Below are positions 1-11,700 of a DNA stretch of 64,000 bases, piece after piece. The stretch's first letter is position 1, and the number at the start of each line of letters is the position of its first letter. The notes beneath the pieces are model-generated. The model was not told the origin of the DNA. It did not search any database and was given only the letters and a program-made list of their open reading frames with translations. The stretch comes from Apostichopus japonicus (Eukaryota > Echinodermata > Holothuroidea > Aspidochirotida > Stichopodidae), in the NCBI RefSeq assembly GCF_037975245.1, contig NC_092570.1:6429001-6493000 (forward strand). Reading direction: 5' to 3'. Position numbers and translations under genes: made by a program.

Positions 1-1736
1 TCTTGATTTTAACCTATATCCTTTCTGTGTGTGAGTTCAGACATGAATGATAGTTTTCCATATTCAGATGATTCAAATAAGTCTCTGATGAATCGTATTC
101 AACGTTGTATAACATCATGAATCTAAACTATAGCCTTCATTATGACACATTCTCACTAGAACTGAGTGGCACAATATCCCCTCAAGAAAGCTGTTCCAAA
201 ACAACACTCATCTAGGTATAGATATTAGACGTATATAGGAGTAAACACGTACAGAAAAGTTCATGTAAACACAACGTCACTTATAGATCCTGATGGTTTT
301 CTGCATAAAAGTTACCAAATACTAAAGTTCACAATAAAATTTACCAAGGTTACGAAATCTTCCGTCTCTTCTGTTATTTTATGTTAATGTTTTTTAATCG
401 TATTTTTTAGTTAAGGTCCACTAAATAAAATACCCATGCGTACACGACGTTAAACCACAATTTTTTTTTTACAGAAATTGCTCATTAAGAAGCCTAACAT
501 ACAGCACGACAAAAGTCGTTGTACCCTCCAAGCAAATGACGATGAAGATTAAATGTTTGTGATAAATGATATGCATCCGGTTTGAGTTGATGTAGCCTTT
601 GTTAAGGCCTATCGGCCAATTTTTCTTTGCCAAATGCGCTGGGACGATTTTTACTATATTCATCACGCCATGAGCGATTCGTCGAGTGAGTGCGCCGGCC
701 TCTACGCCTTTGGACAAGTGCTGTTATTCATACACACATGAATAAACAAACATACTATCTGTTCCCCTTTTATTTTCGATGCCTTCCACTACCTCACATC
801 AAAGGCTGCGTAAGAGGAAACTGTTAATGGATGAGATGGCTGGGTAGGTGACAACACTATGATTCTATCGCCCCGTCCGGCACCCTCTTACACGTATAAG
901 GCAATGTATTAACAGACAAATCACACCCTCACATCATCCAACAAGCCTCCGCTGTAGACTATACGCCTGTGCTTCTTTTTGAAGTCGAAAGCACTGACAA
1001 TTAAAAGATTTTAATGATTATGTAAACTTAATGTCTTCATATTGGGGATATAACGTTAATACATGCACTTCTATTTTGTAAAGAATAGATAGGCTGTTCT
1101 CTCTCAAAAGTAGCCGTGTAACCGGCAATAATTAGAATTAATTGTAATAGTTGTATTCTTGAGGGAAAAAAAAGTCGTTTCATATGATAAATTTACAATG
1201 ACTTGAAAACAATTGTTGTTCTTTGTTATAAACTTGTTTCAGCAGGGGTCCCTGATCAACTTTTACTACGGTTCGCCATTTCCATAGTAGGATTCTTGGA
1301 GAGGGGTTTTGTATAAAAACAGCATGCGCTGTTTTTTTGTTTTTTTTGGGGGGGGGGGTAATTTGGAGGGGGTGGGGTGGGGGTTAGAGGCAGAAGCCTT
1401 TCTTTCTCTCTTACTCTCTCTCTCTCTCTCTCTTTGATGGAGTAGTGTACTTGAATGTATTTGACAAATAACTTGACTACACTGCGACCTGAGTTATATA
1501 CAGACAGTCGAAACGAACATAAATCGAACCCTTTGGCAAGACTTTTTATGAACAATATTTACTACATATTGTATTATCTATTGTAATAAAAATGAGAATA
1601 AATTTACATTAAAAGGTTCTAAAGAGTAGATAATTCACAGAAAAGTTCCTTTCGCTTCCCCTTTTTCTTTTCTTTTTATGGTTTGGGGAGAGGTGGTGAA
1701 AATCTATTTCCCCTTTCCACATTACAAGAGAAACTT
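1..1736. other. Spacer upstream of EPDR copy 1, with 3' flank of a missing unit
   Basis: Bases 1 to ~740 are the downstream flank of an EPDR unit whose exons lie outside the window. Bases about 745 to 1,590 have no counterpart upstream of copies 2 to 4, where the sequence goes straight from the CACATGAATAAACA stretch to the promoter, so this looks like an ~850-bp insertion (or a deletion in the other three). I found no clear inverted ends on it. It contains a G-run followed by a CT microsatellite at about 1,340 to 1,435. The short minus-strand ORFs here lie in repeated spacer or low-complexity DNA and show no protein-family signature. Confidence 0.6.
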
Positions 1737-1744
1737 TATATATA
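1737..1744 (+). promoter_or_regulatory. TATA box of EPDR copy 1
   Basis: TATATATA lies 109 bp before the ATG in a segment conserved in all four units. The sequence downstream (CATCAAAGTAGCACTCAAT, then a CATCATCATC run) is shared. The transcription start is inferred to lie about 30 bp downstream, near 1,765 to 1,775, giving a 5' UTR of about 75 bp. Confidence 0.6.
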
Positions 1745-1845
1745 CATCAAAGTAGCACTCAATTTCACATTTCATCATCATCAAACCCACCAGCTTAATC
1801 GTGCAGAAGTGTTATCTAATTTGATCGACTTGGGGTGAATACGAA

Positions 1846-4800
1846 ATGATATCGCAAAGCATGAAGTGTTTCTTGACTATCGTGGTGTTATATATGGGCC
1901 AAGCAGCCTATGCTACCAAGGCAACACCTGATCGATGCTGCATCCAAGCTGAACAGTTTCAGACTAGCTTTGGTGAGTTTTAATCTATATCTTGTCAAAT
2001 AGATAGAAATCCGAATCAATATATTGACCTATCCCAAAAGTTATAGCAACAGTATAGATAACCTAGTCTAGTACTTTACATATACGGATCGGGCGGAAGC
2101 TGTTTCTGTCAATAAATGTTTAGACAATAATCTAAGGCTGCTGGTGCATTAATGGATTAAGCGGTAAAAAACGAGCTTTTAAACTAATATTACTGACTTA
2201 TTCATAGCGCACGATAGATAATCTTCAATGACCAATGGCAAATTAACGATCATTGTGATAATGTGATAATCTCTCCAGTATGAAAAAGAAACTTGCATAG
2301 TCATATCATAAACAAGCAGAACAGAAAATTTACAATATCTTTCAAAATACTTCATGAATTATGTCGACAAGCTACAGTCGTTCTCGATTCCAGTGGCAAA
2401 TAAATCATTGAGAAGAACCACAATGCCACCAATTGCCCTGCTGTGGCATTCGATAAACACCAACAACAAACCTTGATATCACGTGATCAGATTCGACTTC
2501 TGCAGGGCACAGTTTAATGGACCTACATGACACAGGAACTGGGCCTGCATTACACAGTATGCTGTGCCTGCAGGACACAGCTTACTGGGCCTATATGGCA
2601 CATTTTACCGGGCCTACAGGACACGTTATAATGGGCCTACAGGACACGTTAAACAGAGCCTACATTACACAGCATACTCGGCCTATTGGACACAGTATAC
2701 TGGGCGGACATGACACAGTATACTTGGCCTACAGGACACAGCTTACTGGGCCTATATGGCACATTTTACTGGGCCTACAGGACACGCTATAATGGGCCTA
2801 CAGGACACAGTAAACAGAGCCTACAGGACTGCAGCATACTGGGCCTATTGGACACAGTATACTGGGCGGACATGACACAGTATAATTGGCCTGCAGGGCA
2901 CAAATTGCTAGGCCTACGGGCCCTGCTGGCAGTGAATCATGCAGCCATGGTCAGACACATGTGTATGCTTAAATTTTTCTTTCAGGTGTATTAAAAACAT
3001 CATATGATCAGTACGAAGAAGTACTTCTTACTTGCGCCTTTGATTTCAAGAGTAACCAGTTTGGGTGTGATGTGGACTATGATTCTTACCGAATCAAAAC
3101 ATATCTGCTGGTAGATAAGGTAAGGAGAAACTTTTATTTATTTGATCGACCAGAAAAATCTCATTCAATTAACATTGAAGAAACTTGCTGGTAAACTCCA
3201 GTTCCTCGGATTCGTATCTGTTTGCTTGTTTACGTTTGAGCTACTTTCTTTTTTTTTCATCATGAAGGTTTTAAGTAGGTCAAATACGTTTACTTTGATC
3301 CGGTTAATAAGTCATGCCTGAAACATATTTTATTTTTACATAGACAGTTTCAGAAGGGCTTTACACATTCTCAACTTATTTGCACGAGACATGTAACCAC
3401 AAAAGGTTTTTCTTTACATCGTTAAGAGTTGTTGCGGCCACGTCAAGTTCATTTGTATTTCAGTTATATTTGCTTCTTCTTACCCTTACCATTTTAATAA
3501 TATTCAGTAGTCTGCTTTAGGGGAAATGTTTTTGCTAACCTGTATGCTTCCCGTGCTTCCCTGGAAGGGGAGGTGATACTGATAACATATTCTGAAATTT
3601 CGATAAAAAATAATCATAGAAAGGAACACAAATCAACATGTCGCTCGATTAACAAAACAGATGTTTTCGGAATTGCTAACAGTAAAACAACCAAGTACTT
3701 TATACGATTTTGTTTTCATTATGGCATGGGACATTTATCATTTATGGAAAGGGACACATTTTTGCTTATCCCCACCCAATCGCCTCGGCCGACCCTGGCT
3801 CTGTCTAATCCTGCCTGTACAGTGTCCGTATTGTTTTCTATTGCATAACCAGGACGTTGAGTACATCGTCAGTGAGGATTCAACATGCCTTGTACTGTCG
3901 GCCGATCCAGCTCCTCTCCGATGTGTTCCAGGTAGGAATCTTCATAATCTAGAAAGATGGTCTGCAAACTCTGCAAACGTCCGAAATTTATCTATAGTTT
4001 TCGGCGGTCGTCGACTATTACTTGAGTTTTCTAGGAAAACAGACATAGATCTAGATATAGCTACATTCGCAAGTATGAAATGTTAACAACAACTTTTTGT
4101 CTAAAATCTCCTCCAACTGGTCATGGTATCGTTTGTTGAATACGATTAAGTGGAACGTTCATTCGTTGTTTTCATGCAGTAAAGTTCCTACACGTGGTAC
4201 ATCAGTGGAGTGCATTATTATCCAAGCATGGATTCACGGGGTGTGCCCCCCCCCCCCCCCCTTTCAACCCAAATACACACAAATCACAATCTTGCGTGTA
4301 GACCTTGCGTGTGCAACATTTCACGTTTAGAATTGTCTCCATTTCTTTGAGGGGGGGGGGGAGCAAGGTGGAACCCTTACATAGGGGAATAGTTGGTTTC
4401 AAAGAGCTCAGGGCCATACCCCTTTCTTTGTTAAATTCTGTTATCCAGTACATCGGATGAAGTAAGTGTCTACAGGGACTCTAAGGTCAAGGACTCAAGG
4501 GGGCCAGGAAGGTCACGGAGCCCTTGTGATCAATTCCAAGCTTCTGATTTCGTGTTGTGCATGCCAGGCAAACTTCATAGGGAGGGGAGGAGGCGGCGAG
4601 CAAGGAATGGAATGAAGTATGGCAAATCAAAGCCCCAATTGGTTGCTTTCATGCAGTAAAGTTCCTACACGTGGTACATCGGTGGAGTGCCCCCTTTTCC
4701 AACCCAAATACAACCCAAATAATATGTATGAAGAAGAAAAAACCCTGTCCTTTATTCTTGGAAGAAGCCTATAAGCCTGATTATGATATAATACAGATGT

Positions 4801-6769
4801 CCTGTTTTCTACAAATAAAGAGGCGTGTGTGGTCATTTTCTCCCTCGCTGTCTATAGACACTTTAAACTACGTCACATCTTTCGCTCTCGGGAACCAAGC
4901 TTTACTCGTTGATACATGGACATTCAACAGCTATGACGGGAATGTGGCGTATGTAACTACCGGAAGAAAAGACTGCACACCTGTTTCTATGGCAACCATT
5001 ACAAGAGAGGAAGGCTATCAAGAAGGTGGGTTCTGCACTACTTTTAGTTTTTCGAGAAAAAAAGAAAGATTAATCATCCAAGGAAACAGGATCAAACGTC
5101 GGTTGTTGTTTGGTTTTCGAACAGTAGACCATTCTGGTGATAAAGTAGGCTACTGTATGGAGTGCCGATTGTTTCAAAGCATAACCAAACTGAAATCAAC
5201 ATGTCCAAACTGAAATCGACATATTCAAACTGAAATCAACATGTACAAACTGAAATCGACATGTCTATATTGATGTCGGTATATCCATAGTGATGTCGGT
5301 ATGTTCTTGCCGAAATTGAATTCATCATGTCCAAACTGGTATCAATATACCGAATATAAAATTGACGTATTGGAACTGAAATCAATATAGCCAAAACAAG
5401 AACGCATAACTCAAAATGTCATTACGTTCACTGTTAGCTTTAAGTTCTGTTTTGATTCACTTGGCAAATTTACAGGTGCGCCGAATATGTCAAAACAACG
5501 AAACTGACGTCAATATTTCCAAATGAGATAACGCTATGTCCAAATAAGATATTATAGGGAGGGCTGCCGGTTGCCATAGCATTTTGCGCTCAACTCCTTA
5601 ATGAAAGTTGCATCGCACTTTTACACACGGTACGATAAGGTAGGCTTCCCAGTGGGTGGGATTTGTAATATAACCAGCAACTGGATAGCAAGTAGTAATA
5701 GTTTAGGACATATTGATTTCACTTTTAACATGTCGAACATGTCGATTTCAGTTTGGACATTTCGATTTCAGTTTGGAAATTTCGATTTCAGTTTCGACAT
5801 GTCTATTTCAGTTTGGAATATGTCGATTTCAGTTTTGAAACAATTGGCACTCCGTACTATTGTATTATGATAACAGGTTTGGAGTTACGAGAGAGAGGAA
5901 AAACAATATAAACTTTCTAAAACAATTATAACATGTGCATGTATAGTCCCATCGTATCAAATTAGAGAGAGAAAAAACTCTCATCTCTTGTTTCCTGAAA
6001 GTTGACTGCATTCGGGATTTTACGAATGACGATACTAACCTGTCTCCAATCACTTTCTGCGTCCAACTACATGATGGGAAACGTTTTTGCACTGTTCCCT
6101 CTATTTCACTTTTACTGGTCTAGATCTATCTACATTTAGTCTGGCTTCTACATTCCCAGTCACGTGGTTGAGGGAAATGAGAACGTGTATAATTGAGACA
6201 GGTATGAGAGGAACGAAGTTTAATCTACTATACACTGTTACTGTAGTACTCTACCGCTCTACGTGCTACTGTTACTGTAATCTACTATACTCTGTTACTG
6301 TTATGTAAATCATTCGTGAAAATAATTTGTAAGCAACGCAAACAAGTTGAATGAAGTTCATGATTTGTTCAAATTTCTATCAGGGTTTTCCACAAGTTAT
6401 GGAACAGCCATGAATTTTACCGACTCTGTCAGTGATCCAGACTATTGGTTTGTACCTCCAGCGTCATGCTCTAATGCGACTCAACAGGTAAGTCATCTTA
6501 GGAAATTTGGAGCCAATATCAAAGTAGTATCCCCCAGACCACCCCTCCCACAGCCCCCCCCCCCTCGAAAAAGTCTTCACTCGTCAAAGTCAGCCTAATA
6601 TCGTGTAAAAAGGCTTGTAACTAAAGCATTTTTGTTTTGTTTTGTTATTTGAAGTTACACTTTTTATTTGAAATGTTTTGTTCTCTTCTCGTCTCTATAG
6701 GTACCAAAACCATTTCTCAAACGACTTAATGTCTTGAAACGGCTGCGGGCAGCTACCTTCTTCCTGTAA
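1846..6769 (+). CDS. Ependymin-related secreted protein, copy 1 (six exons, 226 aa)
   Basis: Exons: 1846-1972, 2986-3119, 3853-3931, 4858-5025, 6384-6487, 6701-6769; all introns GT/AG with phases 1, 0, 1, 1, 0. Residues 1-23 form a signal peptide ending A-Y-A; the second Met at residue 6 is an alternative start. The mature part has eight cysteines (31, 32, 59, 70, 99, 111, 153, 198), beginning with a CC pair. Family marks are VEYIV...STC at 89-99, an LG...D-T-W block at 124-134, a K-D-C-T-P-V block at 151-156, and NFTDSVSDPDYWFVPPASC at 180-198, matching the ependymin ending of F..(G)I.DP..F.PP..C. N180 and N200 are N-glycosylation sequons. Ependymin-related proteins are secreted glycoproteins with a hydrophobic ligand pocket, reported as calcium-binding and matrix-associated; the role here is not known. 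A basic tail (residues 199-226) extends past the usual last cysteine. Copy 1 alone has L-V-L in place of Y-E-Q after C99. Confidence 0.85.
2503..2925 (+). repeat. 23-bp minisatellite in intron 1 of copy 1
   Basis: About 18 imperfect copies of a unit of ~23 bp that begins GGGCCTACAGGACACAG and ends in TATACT. The array stops about 60 bp before the exon 2 acceptor. Because the unit lacks stops in several frames it produces spurious ORFs on both strands. Confidence 0.9.
5156..5856. mobile_element. Foldback-like element in intron 4 of copy 1 (701 bp)
   Basis: The ends are inverted copies of TACGGAGTGCC(A/G)ATTGTTTC (left end TATGGAGTGCC). Inside each end lie tandem ~20-bp repeats of CCAAACTGAAATCGACATGT on the left and their reverse complement on the right, so the ends fold back on each other. 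It is flanked by CTACTG (5150-5155) and CTATTG (5857-5862), an apparent 6-bp target duplication with one change. There is no coding capacity. The architecture resembles Drosophila FB or sea urchin TU elements; family assignment is by structure only. Confidence 0.75.
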
Positions 6770-6860
6770 AAGACAACGAATTCTCATATCAAGTTTGATT
6801 CGTTGAATCATTTATATCGTAGCTATTTTAGAGCGCAAAAAGAAAAAGAAAAAAAAAACG

Positions 6861-6866
6861 ATTAAA
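6861..6866 (+). promoter_or_regulatory. Poly(A) signal variant ATTAAA, EPDR copy 1
   Basis: ATTAAA lies 92 bp after the stop codon in a 3' UTR shared by all units. Copies 3 and 4 have the canonical AATAAA at the matching place. Confidence 0.45.
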
Positions 6867-8603
6867 GTAAAGTTAAGTTTGATTATTCTAGTTTTTCTTC
6901 CCGTTAACCGTTGGTGTATTTTCATGTTTTTAGAAACATTTGATGATTTCACTTTTCAGTTTTGACATTCATTTTACAGATAACTCGAATACTTTGTTTT
7001 ATTTACTTTTTTTTAATAGCAGAACGTAATCGATTTCACACAACATCTCTTCCCGCTCCCTCCTGATCATCAACCTTTCTGGGGGGAAATCCTGAATAGT
7101 CCCATAAAAATTGATTTTCTTTTTGAAAGTTATAGTGTAACTAACCTCCTCTTCCTTATCTGGGCATGTCCAGTGCTCTCGACCTTAAATTACGTTGAAA
7201 GTGATTCAAAGTAAGTCTTTAAATAATAATTAACTTTGATTCCTAACGATGTGATTTCATTTTCACATTGCTTTCCATTTCTATTAAAGTAATGTATTCC
7301 TTTATCAATGGCTTACTCTTTCGATAGACACGTTTTGCTTTTTTCGTTTGGTTTCTATAGTCTTACACGTGACTTTTAACATATAGCCTTTCTTTGTGTG
7401 ACAACCAGATGAATGATATCTATCAAAAAAATATTGCCTACTTCGCTCATGCCAAGTTTACTGTATAATTCCGCTGATTTGGTCGAATAAGAAAGTGTCT
7501 CATAATACAAAATGGATGTTTCCTTGTTTTCGTTAATGCTTGTGATTGAAAAAGATTACAATCTGACATTTCTTTCGATACCTTAAATGTATTGTCTTTC
7601 TTATATATATATGGCTTACACTTTTCCTATATTGGTTTTTCCTTTTCCGGTTTCCTTATTTTCTTACTCGTGACTTAAACCTGCATCCTTTTTGTGTGTG
7701 AGTTCAGATGAATGATAGTTTTCCAAATTCAGATGATTCAATTATGTCTCAAATGAATCGTGCTCAACGTTTTATAACATCATGAATCTAAACTATAGCG
7801 GTCATTATGACACATTCTCACTAGAACTGAGTGGCACAATATCCCGTCAAGAAAGCTGTTCCAAAACAACACTCATCTAGGTATAGATATTAGACGTATA
7901 TAGGAGTAAACACGTACAGAAAAGTTCATGTAAACACAACGTCACGTATAGATCCTGATGGTTTTCTGCATAAAAGTTACCAAATACTAAAGTTCACAAT
8001 AAAACTTACCAAGGTTACGAAATCTTCCGTCTCTTCTGTTATTTCATGTTCATGTTTTTTAATCGTATTTTTTAGTTAAGGTCCACTAAATAAAATACCC
8101 ATGCATACACGACGTTAAACCACAATTTTTTTTTTACAGAAATTGCTCATTAAGAAGCCTAACATACAGCACGACAAAAGTCGTTGTACCCTCCAAGCAA
8201 ATGACGATGAAGATTAAATGTTTGTGATAAATGATATGCATCCTGTTTGAGTTGATGTAGCCTTTGTTATGGCCTATCGGCCAATTTTTCTTTGCCAAAT
8301 GCGCTGGGACGATTTTTACTATTCATCACGCCATGAGCGATTCGTCGTGTGATTGCGCCGGCCTCTACGCCTTGGACAAGTGCTGTTATTCATACACACA
8401 TGAATAAACAGACCTAGCATGGCGTAACATAAGAAAAAACGATGACAAATGAGAATGAATTTATATTTATATGAAATGCAAGAGTTGAGAATTCCATGAA
8501 AAGTTACTTTCGTTTTCGTTTTCTTTCGTTTTCTTTTTCTTTATTTTTTGGGTTGGGGAGAGGTGATAAAAATCCATTTCCCCATCCACATTACAAGAGA
8601 AAC
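6867..8603. other. Spacer between EPDR copies 1 and 2
   Basis: Shared array spacer with no gene that I can recognise. It contains the ~100-bp block at about 7,680 to 7,780 that also opens the window. This spacer is of the short type: it passes directly from a poly-T tract near 8,130 to the TTGCTCATTAAGAAGCC motif without the ~700-bp block found further right. Confidence 0.6.
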
Positions 8604-8613
8604 TATATATAAA
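8604..8613 (+). promoter_or_regulatory. TATA box of EPDR copy 2
   Basis: TATATATAAA lies 111 bp before the ATG, in the same context as the other three copies (followed by CATCAAAGTA). Confidence 0.6.
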
Positions 8614-8714
8614 CATCAAAGTATCATTCAATATCACATTTCATCATCATCAAACCCACAAGCTGAACCGTGCAGCAGTGTTATCTAGTTTGATCGACTT
8701 GGGGTGAGTACGAA

Positions 8715-11700
8715 ATGAAATCGCAAAGCATGAAGTGTTTCTTGACTATCGTGTTGTTATACGTGGTCCAAGCAGCCTATGCTACCAAGGCAACACCTGA
8801 TCGATGCTGCATCCAAGCTGAACAGTTTCAGACTAGCTTTGGTGAGTTTTAATCTATATCTTGTCAAAATAGATAGAAATCCGAATCAATATATTGACCT
8901 ATCACAAAGTTATAGCAACGGTATAGATAACCTAGTCTAGTACTTTACATATACGGATCGGGCGAAAGCTGTTGCTGTCATTAACTGTTGAGACAATAAT
9001 TTATGGTTGTTGGTGCATTAATGGATCAATCTGGAAAACCAAGATTTTAAAACTAATATTACTGAATGATTCATATCGCACGATAGATAATCTATCAATG
9101 ACCAATGGCAAATAAACGATCATTGTGATAATGTGATAATCTGCCCAGTATGAAAAAAGAAACTTGCATATTCATGAAAAATCTACAATATCTTTCAAAT
9201 ACTTCATGAATTATGTCGACAAGCTATAGCCGTTCTCGATTCCAGTGGCAAATAAATCATTGAGATGAACGACAATGCCACAGGACACAGTAAACTGGGC
9301 CTGCAGGATACAGCATACTGGGCCTACATGACACAGTTCACTTAGCCTGCAGGGCGCAGATTGCTGGGCCTACTGGCCCTGCTGGCCGTGAATCATGCAG
9401 CCATGGTCAGACACATGTGTATGCTTAAATTTTTCTTTCAGGTGTATTAGAAACATTATATGATCAGTACGAAGAAGGACTTCTTACTTGCGCCTTTGAT
9501 TTCAAGAGTAACCAGTTTGGGTGTGATGCGGAGAATGGCTTTGACCGATACAAAACATATCTACTGGTAGATAAGGTAAAGAAAAAACTTGTATTATTGG
9601 ATCAACAATAAGAAAAATCTCATTCAATTAACATTGAAGAAACTTGCTGGTAGACTCCATGTCCTCGGATTCGTAATTGCTTGCTTGTTTACCTTTGAGC
9701 CATTTATTTTTTTTCACCATGAAGGTTTTAAGTAGGTATAATGAGTTTACTTTGATCCGGTTAATAAGTCAGGTCTGAAACAAAACACATTATCGCTATT
9801 TTATCATTGACAGTGTCAGCAGGGCTTTGCACATTCTCAACCTATTAGCACGAGACATGTAACCAAAAAGGCTTTTTTTTACATCGTTAAGAGTTGTTGT
9901 GGCCACCTCAAGTTATATTTGTATTTCAGTTATATTTGCTTGTCTTCTTACCCTTTGCCATTATAATAATATTCAGTAGTCTCCTTCGTTATCTATAATT
10001 CTTGCTCTCTGTGGTGACACAAGAGATCCAGCTGAATGGAGTGCCAATTAGGCCCGACGAAAAGGGGTCAGGGTCAATCAGGAGGCTCGGAGAAATATGA
10101 GTTGAAATAATAATTTATTCTATGCTCACAGACTAATTTACAACAAGTAAAGTTGCAGTGTTCAGTGAGCCCGGGACATTTCTCCCAGGGCCCGAAACGG
10201 GCCAGACCGTGCGTTCGACCCCCCGAAACAGCACAGCTGCAGTGGATGTATCCCTTCTTACAAAAGTAAGATGACACAAATGTGCTCTTTCTACCATTAA
10301 AATGGGGAGCCAGCCAGCTGCATATTCAACCCCTCACCCCACTCTTCCACCCTCTATTAGTTCTAACAGTTATGTGTAAGTGATGGCAATTCCTTAAATC
10401 TGTAACGTTAATCGAGCGACATGTTGATTTGGGATCCTTTCCTCGGATTTTTTGATCGATATATCAGAAATTGCTTTTAGTATCAACAACCATTGTAGCG
10501 ATATCTATACATTTTCCCAGATACACTGTGAGGTTGCATACATACAAAGGCTCGATGCTTTCGCATAACTAGACAACGCTAACAAATGACTAAAATTCAG
10601 ATATGTTTCAACGTTTTAAATTCGAATATGAGTTAAGTTATCAGCAAACCAAACTAGAGAAATATTACGAACAGAATCCATGCACTTTTCTGTAAAGAGG
10701 CGACGGAAAAGTTCAGTTACCTAGGAAGGGGGGGGGGGTTGAACGTCGATGGGCACCCGGAATTGCGACTATGCATTGAGGATGAAAACCGCAAAATCGC
10801 CTAAACATCCGAACCAAATGGAACCTTGGTACATTTTGTACCTCAACTCAGTTTTAATTTAATGTATTTCAACAAGACAGTCCCTTTCATATTTTTTTAT
10901 TTAATTTCCAACAAAAGGCATTTCTATTTAATTGTTTTCGTTTGTCTCACCATTTGTAAACAATTTGTCACTTCTTCCTTTCTAAAATGGGGAAAATATG
11001 AGTTTCGTTTTTATTATCGCATGGGACATTTCTAATTCATGGAGAGGGAAACGTTTGATCTTATTCGCAATACATGTGAAAACCGCTAACGTCCTTCATC
11101 CTCCCTCACCCCCATCGCCTCGGCCGACCCTGGTTCTGTATCATCCTGCTTGTACAGTGTCCGTCTTGTTTTCTATTGCATAACCAGGACGTTGAGTACA
11201 TCGTTTATGAGGATTCAACGTGCTATGAACAGCCGGCCAGACCGGCTCCTCTCCGATGTGTTCCAGGTAAGAAAACTTATAATCTAGAAAGATGGTCCGC
11301 AAACTTTGAGATGCGACGTCCGAAATTGATCTATATAGTCGGCGGTCGTCGATATTGCTTGACTTTTTTGGAAAACAGATATCTAGAAATAGCTACATTC
11401 GCAAGTATGAAATGTTAACAACAAATGTTTTTTTTATAAATTACTCCAACTGGTCGTATCGTGTGTTGTCTACGATTCAGTGGAACGTTCATTCGTTGGT
11501 TTCATGCAAGAAAAGTTACTACACGTGGTACATCAGGTGCATTATTATCCAGACACGGATTCAGTGGTTGTGCCCCCCCCCCTCCCCCCCCCTTTCAACC
11601 CAGTCACACACAAAGCACAATCTTGCGTGTAGACCTTGCGTGTGCATTTCACGTTTAGAATTGTATCCATTTCAAGGGGAAGGGGGATATGGGTAGGACC

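Noticed and set aside
469-717. Minus-strand ORFs in the spacers (469-717, 15,337-15,525, 22,331-22,687, 32,784-33,005)
   Set aside because: They recur because the spacer is repeated; lengths and frames differ between units, and no protein family or splice structure is apparent.
2517-2994. Overlapping ORFs rich in repeated GHSILGLQDT-like peptides (also at 16,644-16,922 and 23,726-24,250)
   Set aside because: They are translations of the 23-bp intron minisatellite, open in several frames and on both strands, with no start context or conserved reading frame among copies.
4671-5213. A 180-codon ORF (and similar ORFs at 12,009-12,449 and 27,948-28,424) as a separate gene
   Set aside because: It is exon 4 of the EPDR gene read with its intron flanks, running into the foldback-like element; the conserved acceptor and donor fit the spliced model much better.
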